NCBI GenBank assembly: GCA_946902875.1
Contig: OX336343.1
Coordinates: 7,305,754 to 7,369,753 of the forward strand
Length of the DNA: 64,000 nucleotides
DNA from: Nematopogon swammerdamellus
Lineage: Eukaryota; Arthropoda; Insecta; Lepidoptera; Adelidae
Reading direction: 5' to 3'
The notes under the pieces are model-generated. The model did not search any database. It saw only the letters and a list, made by a program, of their open reading frames with translations, and was not told the DNA's origin. Shown here one piece after another: positions 1-12,900 of the stretch (position 1 is the first letter of the stretch; each line of letters begins with the position of its first letter). Made by a program: the position numbers and the translations under genes.

Positions 1-464
1 ACTTAAAAACATGAATGATAATGAATACATATTTCATCCAAATCTATTATAAATAAACAACTGAATATCAATTTATATCTACCTAGTTAAAATTTTTTTG
101 TTGATCTAATTGGTAAAGTCATCATAATGTTTTATCAAAATTAAATACAGAATGGTCTTCCGGTGAGTGCATTCCTTAGCTCCCATAGCTGGGGTCTTAT
201 TAAGGCATGTAAAAAAATCTACAATCTTATTATTGTCCGCCTTATTGCTGCCATGTCACCTCATTGAGCCTGATTTCACAAGAAGTGGCTGTGTCTGATA
301 GTCTGTTGGACTCCTGGGTCATGCCAGTTTCCTTATATTAAAAAAATTCATGCGTTATGCAGGGTGTTCGGCACATCGACCGACAACTGTATATTGGCAC
401 ACGGAGAAAAAACCGATACGAAAACTCATATCTATACGTATATTTATTAAAAACTTTATTTCAG
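1..464 (+). other. 5' flank or upstream intron of the TEX2-like gene
   Basis: This AT-rich sequence has no supported coding stretch. A pyrimidine-rich end with TTTCAG at 459-464 makes it an intron before the first recognised exon. At 151-162 a 12-nt stretch sits between ATACAG and a consensus donor GTGAGT at 163-168. It could be a microexon or the end of a longer unrecognised exon, but nothing else supports that. Confidence 0.4.
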
Positions 465-938
465 GTAAATCTGCCAATTCGTCCTTTTCCATCCGATATA
501 ACGTGAATAATGAAGAGCTCGAGGAGGTATTCCCCGCGTGCGAGGACGACCCGCCCACTCCGAAGCACGACGCCTCGCCCAGCGTGCAGAGCGAGAACGC
601 CAGCCCCAAGAAACTAGACAAGTCAGGCTCCATCATCGACAAATACTTCAAAACAAACCGCACAGAAAAAGCCCTTCAAGAAGAATCCAAAAGCCAAAAC
701 GATCCACCCAAATCAAAGGATGAAGAAAAAAGCACTCCGCAAAAAGATGTAAACTCCTCACCTATGAAGGAATACTTGAATAGGCTGGGGAAGAGAGGGA
801 AGGACTCAGATCAGAACGTGAGCCGGGAGGGCGAAGGGAAGGATGGACCGAATGAAACTTGGAAAATATTCCACGACTTGAAGTATAAAATTTCTCAAGC
901 CGTGGAGGAACATATGAAGTCGTCGCGGGCGGCCGATG
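465..938 (+). CDS. Tex2: TEX2-like exon 1 (first visible)
   Basis: The acceptor is TTTCAG at 459-464, and the exon begins with the last two bases of a split codon. It encodes about 158 residues, rich in E, D, K, S and P, ending LKYKISQAVEEHMKSSRAAD. The donor GTAATT starts at 939. It leaves a lone G that joins AA of the next exon to make a Glu codon. Composition and position match the disordered N-terminal region of TEX2, but no motif here is diagnostic. Confidence 0.72.
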
Positions 939-3900
939 GTAATTATCATAGGTTTTACACATATGTACATATATATCATTTTTGAGCGATCATTCAATGT
1001 TCTATCAAAGTATATATTTCTATATAACAACATCCCATCTATGTAGTCCTCTATAGTAATAGTTGTTTCATTCTGAATAAACAGTGAAATTCCAATAAAT
1101 AGTAAGTTCGGGTGCATTCTTACTGTCTACAGAATTCTCAATAAATAATATGTACAATTTACAAATTTGATAGATAAAAAGTTAACTCAGTAATGCACAC
1201 ATCATTATTAGTTATTAAATAAATTTGTTAGCGTCAAAGGCTCCGTCCGGAAACTTGGGCCGAATGCCTATTTCAGTACTTATCAAGGTGTATTTGATTA
1301 GATGACTGATACCAAACGCTGTAGTATCTAATTTCCTTGGAAATACTTTATCAAGTGGCGGGTGGCCGAGTGATTTAAGCATCGGCTTCTCATGCGGGAT
1401 GTCCGAGGTTCGAATCCAGCCGGTGTGTACACATGAGTTTTTTCTGACGAAAAAATTCACTGCTGCTTCACCGTTCGGAACCGGTGTAAAACTGTATGTC
1501 CCCTCCCTTGCCCCTCACTAGGTGGTAGGCTCAAATTGTAGCCGACTGGGTTGGTACCACTGTACTGGATGTAAGATGGCCGCATAGCAGCCTTGGTTAT
1601 GTTCTCCTCTAGTCCAGTATAGCCAGCAATCCAAGGAAGTCTCCGGTATGGCACCTACCTTCTAGGAGGTGATATTGGCTGGTCGGAGCATGTGCTTTGG
1701 CCCCTCCGACTCAGCCAAACATACCGGATTACATAAAAAAAGCCCCAGTTGCACTCCGGGAGTGCCGGCAGAAGTGAAAACTTTTTGTATTTCCGAAAAT
1801 AATTCTTAGGTGGTTATAAAAAAAACTAAACACCCTAAAAAAATTTAAACACCGTAACATTGCTTAAAAAAGAAAACAAAAGAAAAAAAAATTAATAATT
1901 TGAGGAATTCGAACCCATGGTCGAAAAATACAAATCCTACACTCTTACCATTACCGCCATCTAGTTGATATAATAAAAATTATTTGAGTTGTAGCATTAG
2001 GTATGTGAAGCTCTCACTCGATAGATGGCAATGTAATAGTATTTTGTAAAAAAAACTTTTTGTATTTCCGAAAATAATTCTTAGGTGGTTTTAAAAAAAA
2101 CTAAACACCCTAAAAAAATGTAAACACCGTAACATAGCTTAAAAAATAAAAAAAAATAAAAAAAATTTTGAGGGATTCGAACCCATGGTCAAAAAATACA
2201 AATCCTACACTCTTACCATTGAGCCACGAAACCACATAAACGACCAAACGAATATCGGATTCCCTTGATTCGCTTTCGGCTTTACTTACGGATCTGCCGC
2301 GAATCAGATCTGACGCGAGTTTAACATTTTTTACCCATCCAAAAAAAGTGCCGAGCACCGCTAAAGAAGTTTTCACTTCAAAAATCTAATTAAATGCAAT
2401 TCTTTGGTTATTATTTTTTATAGGTAGTTTCTGTTGCTGTGACATTTACCTAGAATTCAGTCGTCTAAGGCGGCTTGATTGCCTACATCACATTTTACAC
2501 CTGTTATGTCAGCCCATTACACCTTGTTCCTGTAGGACTAATTTTCAGTAGGGTTTTGGCCGATCTTCAGGAACGATAATGATATGATTATTTAAATAAG
2601 AAACTGTAAATTGCTTTCAGAAAAAGATAAATCAGTGCCAAGAGACAGCTCTGTGTCCGATTCTGAAGAGAACTCGGTGGCGCGAGATTGTGATCAGCAG
2701 AGCGTGGGCGACACCGATAATCAAGTACCTGTTTTCCTTTTTATCTGGGGAAATGACAATCTTTCCACATTTTCTTCTTTAGAAGGTGTTCTCTTGACCG
2801 TCAGCGCTTCCAGCGAATGTTGAGTTCCGGGTTCAAACCCAGATTTCGGACAAATTTTTCCCTGAATTTTAAAATAAAATTTCTAAAATAAAACAGAAAA
2901 CAGTGTGAGTAAAGCCTTTCATGAATTGCTGAACACTAGAAAAGCTCAAAAGTTCTTGTTTACATATGAGCATATCTCTTGTTCCAGGTGTCATCGCTGG
3001 AGAGCAGCATTCAGAATCTGTCGGAGCTGACGCAGCCGGTGACAGCCAAGGTGAACGCGGCTGAAGTATGTCTTCCTGACAAAACGAGGACCGTCTCAGA
3101 ATCTAGCGACGACACACAGAAAAATTTTGGTCAGTAAACTCATGCACATCCTTTCTTGCATGTTATAATAATTATTCTTTCATCCAGTCAGGAAGGAATG
3201 CATTACTTCCTGAATGTTGTACAATTACCACAAGAAAGAAACAAAGAGACTAAATAAAGTTAACTTGAATTTGAAGTGAATATGAATTGGAAGGACTTTC
3301 TCAAGAATTAAAAGTTGTACAGGATTTATGTAGCCAAAAAATTATCAGCAAATTAAATTTATAGCAATAAAAAGATGTTACTGGACACAAACTGTACAAG
3401 TCTTTGTAGCCAAACATTTAAACTTTCAGCTAAATGTATTTGCTTACAATAAACTGTACCTATTGATGGAAAATATATTATTTTCTGACACTGGATTATG
3501 ATTTTCTTTTCCAGCGCTAGACGACGTCCCGAACAAAGACTCATACGAGGAGGAGAGTCTTGTGGACGTAGAGTCCGGGGTGGAGGCTCTCGAGGAGAGC
3601 AACATGGAGGGCTCGGCGCCGACGGAGGACCGCAGCTCCAAGGAGGGCTCGTCCCACTCCAACCCCCTCACCGCTCCCGGCACCCGCCCCGACTACCTCA
3701 AGTCTCCCCTCATTACCAACACCTCTGACTCTTCCATCTCCCACTTGCAGAATCCAAAGAAATATTTTTTTACATTTTCTATGACCTTTTTCACGGTAGT
3801 ACTATTTGTAAGCTACACACTGCTGCCCGACAAACTCATGTGGAATGGCTTCCTCATGGGGCTGTGGACGCTCAGCTTCGCGCGCGCGGCGAAGGCCTGG

Positions 3901-6900
3901 CTTGTGAACTGGCTGTGCGACAGCCCCGACGGGGACAACTACAACTTCTTCAAGAGGATACGTACCGATGCACCAATGAAGATGTCCTACACCATACCAT
4001 CCATAAAAGAACACCGGCCGATGAAGAAATTTGAGGTATTGCTGAATTTAGTTTCAATGAGTCACTCAATCAGCGTGTATGCATCCTCTGGCTGCACGTA
4101 CGCTCCTCCAATTTTTCTCCAGTCCCTGCGGTATTTTTTCATTTTTGTTCACTATTGCCTTGCCTTGCACTATTTACGTGCCTTGTGAATTGGTCGGGAT
4201 GAAATTCGAAAGTATCGATACCCAAATTGTTTTCCAGGGCTGGATCAATCACTACAGATTCCAAGACTATGATCCCTACACATACCACATATGCAAAACT
4301 ACAACTGCATTTATGAAATTGGAAGGTAATTGGCCAACTCTAATTCTTCAAGTTCAACATGACAGGAAAATATTTTCAACATTGTAAAGAATTAAGTGTT
4401 AAGGGTGTGAAAATATGCTACTGTGGTGACTAGCGACACATAGTCGCACCTGAATAAAAGATCTATAATCGCCTACAAGCTTCGCGACGTAAAACCAACA
4501 GAAAGATTCACTATCACGTCGGGGTCACAAGTGTGAAAGTAGAAGTAAAATTTGAAGCAGTGTCGCAACCTCTGGCTCCACTGTTGCTACGTAGCTTTGT
4601 GAGCGTTTGCCCTTTTATTCTGCCAAGCGAATTGTATATAATGCTAGGTGTATTTGTTATTTCAAGAGTGTATTAAGTGGCGTATGGCATTCGTTATTAT
4701 TCGGCTACACGCCAGCTGTTGTGATTGTGAATCTTTCTGTTGTCTCTGCTATTATTTTTGTCAGCCTCGATAGCTCAGTGGTGCAGACAGTCAACTGTCG
4801 CTATTGAATGTTAAGCAACGCTGGGTGCGGTCAGTACTTGGATGGGTGACCGCTGACCGTTGGAGGCTGACCGAGGTTCGGATTCCTCGTAAAACTGTAG
4901 GTCCCTTCCCTCCTAATCTTACTAGGTGGTAGGGTTTAACCCGCCCGGGTTGGTACCACCGCACTGAATGAAACGTCGGTCTAAACGGCTATGTAAATAG
5001 TTTGTGTTTTCCGACCAGTTCAGTGTGGCCGGCACGATCAAAGGGGAAAGCACTGACATGGCACCTAGTTCACCCGGTGTTATGGGCTGACATCACGGAC
5101 GTTGTAGGTGATGTAGCCAACCGTGTCAGTTTCCATAAAAAAAAAATTATGAAGCTTGTAGGCAACTGTAGATCTTTTTTTATAGTTGTGGCAAGGTGTC
5201 GCTAGTCAGGGATAAGAGTAAATGTAACTTTTTTGCACTCAATTATATGTAAATATAAAATGGGTTTACTACTTAGCAATCTCCATGCAAGACTTGAATC
5301 CATACTCACCTACTGATGAATGCCGGCAAGACAGATGGCAGTATAAAAAGAAAAAAAAAACATTTAGAAAGAAAGAAAGAAAGAATGTTTATTTTCCCTA
5401 TTTAAATTTAAAATACGTCGTTAATATACATTTACGAGTGTGAAGAGAAAAAAGGATCTGGCACAGCCTATGCCGCGACACTCCAGCTCAGTACTGATCT
5501 ATTAGTATCGATCTGATTTATATAATCTCTGTAATATATTTATGGAGCAATTAACAATTTCTATCTATCTAATAAACAATTTTTTTTCAGGCTGCAATCT
5601 AAGAATATCATACACCAGGTCGAAGATATCGAAAAAGGCATTTTGGGATGAACAATTAGACAAGGTCACATTTTACCAACATAGACTTTACAATTTGACC
5701 GGAGCACGGGTCATTCTATTGCCTAAAGGCCTGGTGCAAAAGAGGTAAGCTATCAGTGCTTATTAGAAAATGTACTAAGTAAATGTCGAAAAGCCTCCAA
5801 TATAGTGCCATTATTTTAATAATTTTCTGTTCTTTTTCACTGAAGAAATTCCAAAACCTTCAATTCAAACCATTCATCCAGTTAGGTTAGGTTAGACCGT
5901 GTGGTCTAACAAAATGCGCACATATTTTTAGGTTATGGAGCAAAAAGTACCCAATCTGCGTGATCCTGAACGAAAAGGAGAGGGTGCAAGTGCTTGAGAA
6001 GGAGCCGAGTACAGAGAGGAGAGAAGGGAGCGTGGAGAAGAACAAGACCGAGGGGGAGACAGCGGAAGCGGCTGCCGGCTGCGACAGCGCCAAGCCCAAG
6101 AAGAAGTTTGTGTGGAGGCGGAAGGACAAGTATGGATACGTTTCTTCTACATCACCTGTTACACCTGTCACCCATCATGTTGTTCCACATCACCTGCTAC
6201 ACCCGTCACCCATCATGTTGTTCCACATCACCTGCTACACCCGTCAGCCATCATGTTGTTCCACATCACCTGCTACACCCGTCACCCATCATGTTGTTCC
6301 ACATCACCTGCTACACCCGTCACCCATCATGTTGTTCCACATAACCTGCTACACCCGTCACCCATCATGTTGTTCCACATCACCTGCTACACCCGTCACC
6401 CATCATGTTGTTCCACATCACCTGCTACACCCGTCACCCATCATGTTGTTCCACATCACCTGCTACACCCGTCACCCATCATGTTGTTCCACATCACCTG
6501 CTACATCCGTCACCCATCATGTTGTTCTACATCACCTGCTACACCCGTCACCCATCATCATGTTGTTCCACATCACCTGCTACACCCGTCACCCATCATG
6601 TTGTTCCACATCACCTGCTACACCCGTCACCCATCATGTTGTTCCACATCACCTGCTACACCCGTCACCCATCATGTTGTTCCACATCACCTGCTACACC
6701 CGTCACCCATCATGTTGTTCCACATCACCTGCTACACCCGTCACCCATCATCATGTTGTTCCACATCACCTGCTACACCCGTCACCCATCATGTTGTTCC
6801 ACATCACCTGCTACACCCGTCACCCATCATGTTGTTCCACATCACCTGCTACACCCGTCACCCATCATCATGTTGTTCCACATCACCTGCTACACCCGTC

Positions 6901-9900
6901 ACCCATCATGTTGTTCCACATCACCTGCTACACCCGTCACCCATCATGTTGTTCCACATCACCTGCTACACCCGTCACCCATCATGTTGTTCCACATCAC
7001 CTGCTACACCCGTCACCCATCATCATGTTGTTCCACATCACCTGCTACACCCGTCACCCATCATGTTGTTCCACATCACCTGCTACACCCGTCACCCATC
7101 ATGTTGTTCTACATCACCTGCTACACCCGTCACCCATCATGTTGTTCCACGTCACCTGCTACACCCGTCACCCATCATGTTGTTCCACATCACCTGCTAC
7201 ACCCGTCACCCATCATGTTGTTCCACATCACCTGCTACACCCGTCACCCATCATGTTGTTCCACATCACCTGCTACACCCGTCACCCATCATGTTGTTCC
7301 ACATCACCTGCTACACCCGTCACCCATCATGTTGTTCCACATCACCTGCTACACCCGTCAGCCATCATGTTGTTCCACATAACCTGCTACACCCGTCACC
7401 CATCATGTTGTTCCACATCACCTGCTACACCCGTCACCCATCATGTTGTTCCACATCACCTGCTACACCCGTCACCCATCATGTTGTTCTACATCACCTG
7501 CTACACCCGTCACCCATCATGTTGTTCTACATCACCTGCTACAGCCATCACCCGTCATGTTGTTCTTCGCCTTTATTCCACATAACCTGCTACACCCATT
7601 ACCCATCATGTTGTTCTTCACCTTTGTTCTACATCACCTGCTTGCTATACGTCCCGGCACGTAACTTGGCCTCTGTGCGAGCGGGACAGCGTTATACCAA
7701 CGATCGCATGCGTGTAACGCCGTCCCTCTCGCACAAAGGCCAAGTTACGTGCCGGGTAGTATACACCCATCACCCATTATGTCGTTCTACACCTTTGTTC
7801 TACATCATCTGCTACACCCATCATATATCATGTTTTTCTTAACCTTTGTTCTACATAACCTGCTACACCCATCAATCACCCATCATGTTGTTCTTCGCCT
7901 TTGTTCTACATAACCTGCTACACCCATCACCCATCATGTTGTTCTTCACCTTTGTTCTACATCACCTGCTACACCTGTCACCCATAATGTCGGCCGCTCA
8001 CATATGGTTTCTGTTGGAGCTAGCTTAGGTAGGTACCTTGTCAATACTTACCATTGGTTATGCCCGCTACATTGAACTGGACGGTTGAAACGAACTATTT
8101 TTCATAGTCGTTTCGTTCAGTGCAGTGGCATCAATTCAGACGGTTTTAACCACATTACCTATACCTAGCTGAAGTGGCAGTGGGCTGGGCACATCTGTCG
8201 CAGACCTGACAACCGCCGGCGTAGACGGGTGCTCGAATGGAGGCAACGTACAAGCAAACGTAGTGCACGAAGCCCCCCGGCGGTGGAGATGCGAACTAAA
8301 AAGGTGGCCTGGAGTGGATGGATGAGAAGAGCGGAAGACCACGCGTGGTGGCGTGCCTTATGAAAGGACTATGTCCAGCAGCGGATCGATACGGGCTAAA
8401 GATTAATTGTTAATGTGTTATTTGTTTTTCTTTTTAGGGTCCCTGGGACTGATTCAACAAAAGGTATTCGCCAAAGGATCAGTCGCAAATTGCACAAAGG
8501 TAAAAAGTTAGAAAATATCCCTTTTATATATAGGTACTTCTTTCTGTTGATTAATCCTGCCTTAATAAAATAATGTTTATTATTTTCAGATAAAAAGACG
8601 GAAGATGCTTCAACTAGCACGGACCCGGTGACAGTAAATGAAGAGAAGACTGTTTTATACGAAGATGACTACATTGAATCTGTTCTTGAGGTAAATCTTC
8701 AAATAATTAATTAATATTGATGTAATTCTCTTATAACTCATCTTCAAAATACAACAAGTTGCTCCTGCAAAAATGTTGACCCCTAAATGTTGGATGTAAT
8801 TAAAACATTTTAGGTTTTAACACGTTGTTGTTAAATTTTAAACTGAAAATAAAGTCATTGGCGCTTAGGTCCTTCTGCCTTTTCGCTGTTAATGAGGTTT
8901 TTTCTTTCCCCTGAAAGCAATAATTCCCTTATGGAATCACCGCTTCATATGTCCCGCCAACCACACGTCTTTCAAAATGGGTAATGGCATGTTTATGGTT
9001 GAATTGCAGTCGACTGCTAAGTGCAAAGAGGAGAGCAGCTTGGAGGAGGATCTAGACGACCGGGACCGGGACCGAGACCGGGAGTACGCGAGGATCAAGG
9101 AGTTCCTCGACGAAGCTGTTAGTACCACTCTCATTTGACCAGTGTATGGTTTATTATTCTGCTCTAAATTTGCTGCTCTTCATTATGAACAAAAATAATG
9201 CAACACTAACTTTATATAAAAAAAAAAACAAAAAAGAATAGTACGTTCCGTACGTGCCATTGTCGGGCAGCATCAAAGAGCATTGTAAAAATGTTTCAGT
9301 TTGAAAAACATTTCGACTGTTGCAAAATTTAACGTCTAAAAGTGGCTCGGACGATGCAAACTGAAAGTCAACCACAGAACAACAGACACTGATGTTTAAG
9401 AATAAATTGAATGGATCTACTGATCTATTTACTTAAAATAAAGTACTAGGGCGACGGAGCTTCGCTCGGCCTCTACGCCTATCTGAACTTGAAAAAAAAA
9501 ATTACTTTATCTAAATACAAAATATATTTGTGCGGAGATTATGTGTGTTCATGATGAACCATACTGAATATGCATATGTCTCAATGAAATATTGTTAATA
9601 CTGTGTCTTCATTATGGCGAAATAAATATCTGAATCTTAACTTGAATCATTGGTGGCAGGCTCTAACAGACATTCTAGATAAGTAGATATAATTACATAT
9701 TGGAAAAGTACGAGGGGCGGCATATTGTATAATTTTGTTTTTTCTCTGTAGTCCATCTCCAATAGCTTGAGAGCCTTTATCAGGTTGTGTTGTATGACAT
9801 TTGATAATTTTGTAAGTTGCTGTACATCAACTACGATTTCAACTATTATTTTGGTTCATCTTGATAACGGCTGCTCGGCCGCTTCGAAAACGTCACTGGA

Positions 9901-12900
9901 AGCATCCTACAGAATATGGATAGGTAGAGAGAGGGAGGTCGAGAGCGGGACTGGTGGTTTCCCCGCGTCCTAGTCAACGCAGACTGGCTGACGAGGGCTT
10001 GATGCGAGCCGAAACGTGAAGCATGCGCGGGAAATTTAGAGTGGCCACTCGCTAGTCCCGACCTCGATTAACACCCTCCTCTACTGCCGATGGGCCCGGA
10101 TATGTTCTACCTTCAATGAGAGTTGGTTGTATGCAACAAAGTGTCCCTCCTCAACACAGGAGGAGTTGGAAGCGGGCGCGGCGGTGGGGGGCGAGGCGCG
10201 CGACGGCGGCGAGGCGACCGCCGAGTGGAGCCTGCACGTGAAGGAGTCCTCGGAGATATACACACACCTCTACATCCTCGCGCGCACCGGCCGCGACAAG
10301 CACGAGTGGTGAGTCGTGATGCCGCACCGGCAAATACTTGCCATATGCACCTCTATACTCTTTAACCCATCACTTCAATAAACTGATTGGTCATCATGGG
10401 TGTGTACAACTGAACGGTAAAAAAGATTGACTTGGATTCATTACCAATAAAATATGACGAATGTCTATTATTTTAGCAACATTTTAGCACATTTTTCTAA
10501 ATAATTGTATTAATTTATTACAAATACTATACAAATCTATCTACAAATTACAATTTTCATGTTATAATATTATTCACAATTTATGAATTCAGTTTGCAGG
10601 TGTCCATTCATTTATCTACGAGTATCATCCATTTGTGAATCATCAAGCGAAATCAAGTAATTCAAAGCGAAGTCTCTGGTATGTCACCATCTCTAAGGTG
10701 ATATTGGTTGGTCGGACCGTGTAGAGCGCATGGCCCCTCTGACTCAGCTACCCATACCAGATTACCAAAAAAAAACAATCTTCTTTTTTTTCTTCTTTGA
10801 ATCTTGTTATTGATGTACAAACTCAAGTAAAAGATTTTCTCGAAAATTCAACTAAGTGCACATTATTGAATTCAACATACAAGGTGCTTCACTGTACCGT
10901 GTGGGGCCGGTACTCTAAAAGAATAGCCCCACTGCATCTCTCCCCGTGTATGTCGTAAAAGGCGACTAAGGGCGGCGGTCTGCAGACACCCCGGTCGACT
11001 TGTGGCTTTCATGGAAGACATAGGCTGGCTGGGGTATCTGGAGACTGCGGGGTTTTGCACGAAGGTCCCCAACCAAGCGGGATTAGCTTGCAGGCCTAGA
11101 GCCAACCCCAAACCAAAAAACAACAACAACAACAACAAAGGTGCTTCACTATCATTACTAGGAAACTACAATTTGCACCGGCAATGCAGGTATCGTCGAA
11201 TTCGCACGGCGATTATCGAGGCGGGCGGCATGGCTGAGGCTAGCGCAGAGGAGAGCGGGTCAGACGCGCCGCGCGACAGCGACATGAGCGTGTTCAAAGT
11301 TGCTGATAAAGAGGCCTTCGCTTACGCCAGGCAGGCCGTGAGTATGCCTTATATCTACCGTGAGGATCACTCTGAAGAGCAATCTTTTATTTCCCTGGCA
11401 ATGTGGTTTTCTGTCATCTTCATAGCCAGAAAAGGTGATATTTTATGGAACAGGAAGACACTTAATGTTATAGCTTTCCCAGTTGGAGATCTGCTCACAC
11501 CGAAATCGAGGATGTGCACATAGGGAGAGCTCGTCCGACGTGGCGCCAGAGCCGGTGGGCGTGAGCTGGGCAGATGAGACTCTGCGGGCGATGGAATAGT
11601 GTAAATGTGAATTATATTGTGTTGTCACACAGAGCAGCTCGTACGACGTGGCGCCAGAGCCGGTGGGCGTGAGCTGGGCAGATGAGACTCTGCGGGCGAT
11701 GGAATAGTGTAAATGTGAATTATATTGTGTTGTCACACAGAGCAGCTCGTACGACGTGGCGCCAGAGCCGGTGGCCGTGAGCTGGGCAGATGAGACTCTG
11801 CGGGCGATGGAATAGTGTAAATGTGAATTATATTGTGTTGTCACACAGAGCAGCTCGTACGACGTGGCCCCGGAGCCGGTGGCTGTGAGCTGGGCAGATA
11901 AGACTCTGCAGGTGATGGAATAGTGTAAATGTGAATTATATTGTGTTGTCACACAGAGCAGCTCGTACGACGTGGCCCCGGAGCCGGTGGCTGTGAGCTG
12001 GGCAGATGAGACTCTGCGGGCGATGGAATAGTGTAAATGTGAATTATATTGTGTTGTCACACAGAGCATCTCGTACGACGTGGCGCCAGAGCCGGTGGCC
12101 GTGAGCTGGGCAGATGAGACTCTGCGGGCGATGGAATAGTGTAAATGTGAATTATATTGTGTTGTCACACAGAGCAGCTCGTACGACGTGGCCCCGGAGC
12201 AGGTGGCTGTGAGCTGGGCAGATGAGACTCTGCGGGCGATGGAATAGTGTAAATGTGAATTATATTGTGTTGTCACACAGAGCAGCTCGTACGACGTGGC
12301 GCCAGAGCCGGTGGCCGTGAGCTGTGCAGATGAGACTCTGCGGGCGATGGAATAGTGGAATTATATTGTGTTGTCACACAGAGCAGCTCGTACGACGTGG
12401 CGCTAGAGCCGGTGGCCGTGAGCTGGGCAGATGAGACTCTGCAGGTGATGGAATAGTGTAAATGTGAATTATATTGTGTTGTCAAACAGAGCAGCTCGTA
12501 CGGCGTGGCCCCGGAGCCGGTGGCTGTGAGCTGGGCAGATGAGACTCTGCGGGCGATGGAATAGTGTAAATGTGAATTATATTGTGTTGTCACACAGAGC
12601 AGCTCGTACGACGTGGCGCCAGAGCCGGTAGGCGTGAGCTGGGCAGATGAGACTCTGCAGGTGATGGAATAGTTTAAATGTGAATTATATTGTGTTGTCA
12701 CACAGAGCAGCTCGTACGACGTGGCCCCGGAGCCGGTGGCTGTGAGCTGGGCAGATGAGACTCTGCGGGCGATGGAATAGTGTAAATGTGAATTATATTG
12801 TGTTGTCACACAGAGCAGCTCGTACGATGTGGCCCCGGAGCCGGTGGCTGTGAGCTGGGCAGATGAGACTCTGCGGGCGATGGAATAGTGTAAATGTGAA

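Noticed and set aside
1357..1440. Possible tRNA gene
   Set aside because: A and B boxes are present, but the segment does not close into an acceptor stem and is followed by a conserved SINE body with an A-rich tail in several copies.
4077..4135. Non-LTR ORF2 remnant after exon 4
   Set aside because: A few words (CGTACGCTCCTCCAATTTTTCT) recall the fragment at 13,990, but the stretch is too short to claim.
4805..4855. 5S rRNA gene
   Set aside because: Only the internal control region is 5S-like. The flanks are SINE sequence and the full-length 5S is absent.
5960..7842. Three long open frames of 541, 576 and 325 codons
   Set aside because: They are produced by the 38-bp minisatellite, which lacks stops in all forward frames. 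The peptide repeats have no family and the first is simply exon 7 read into its intron.
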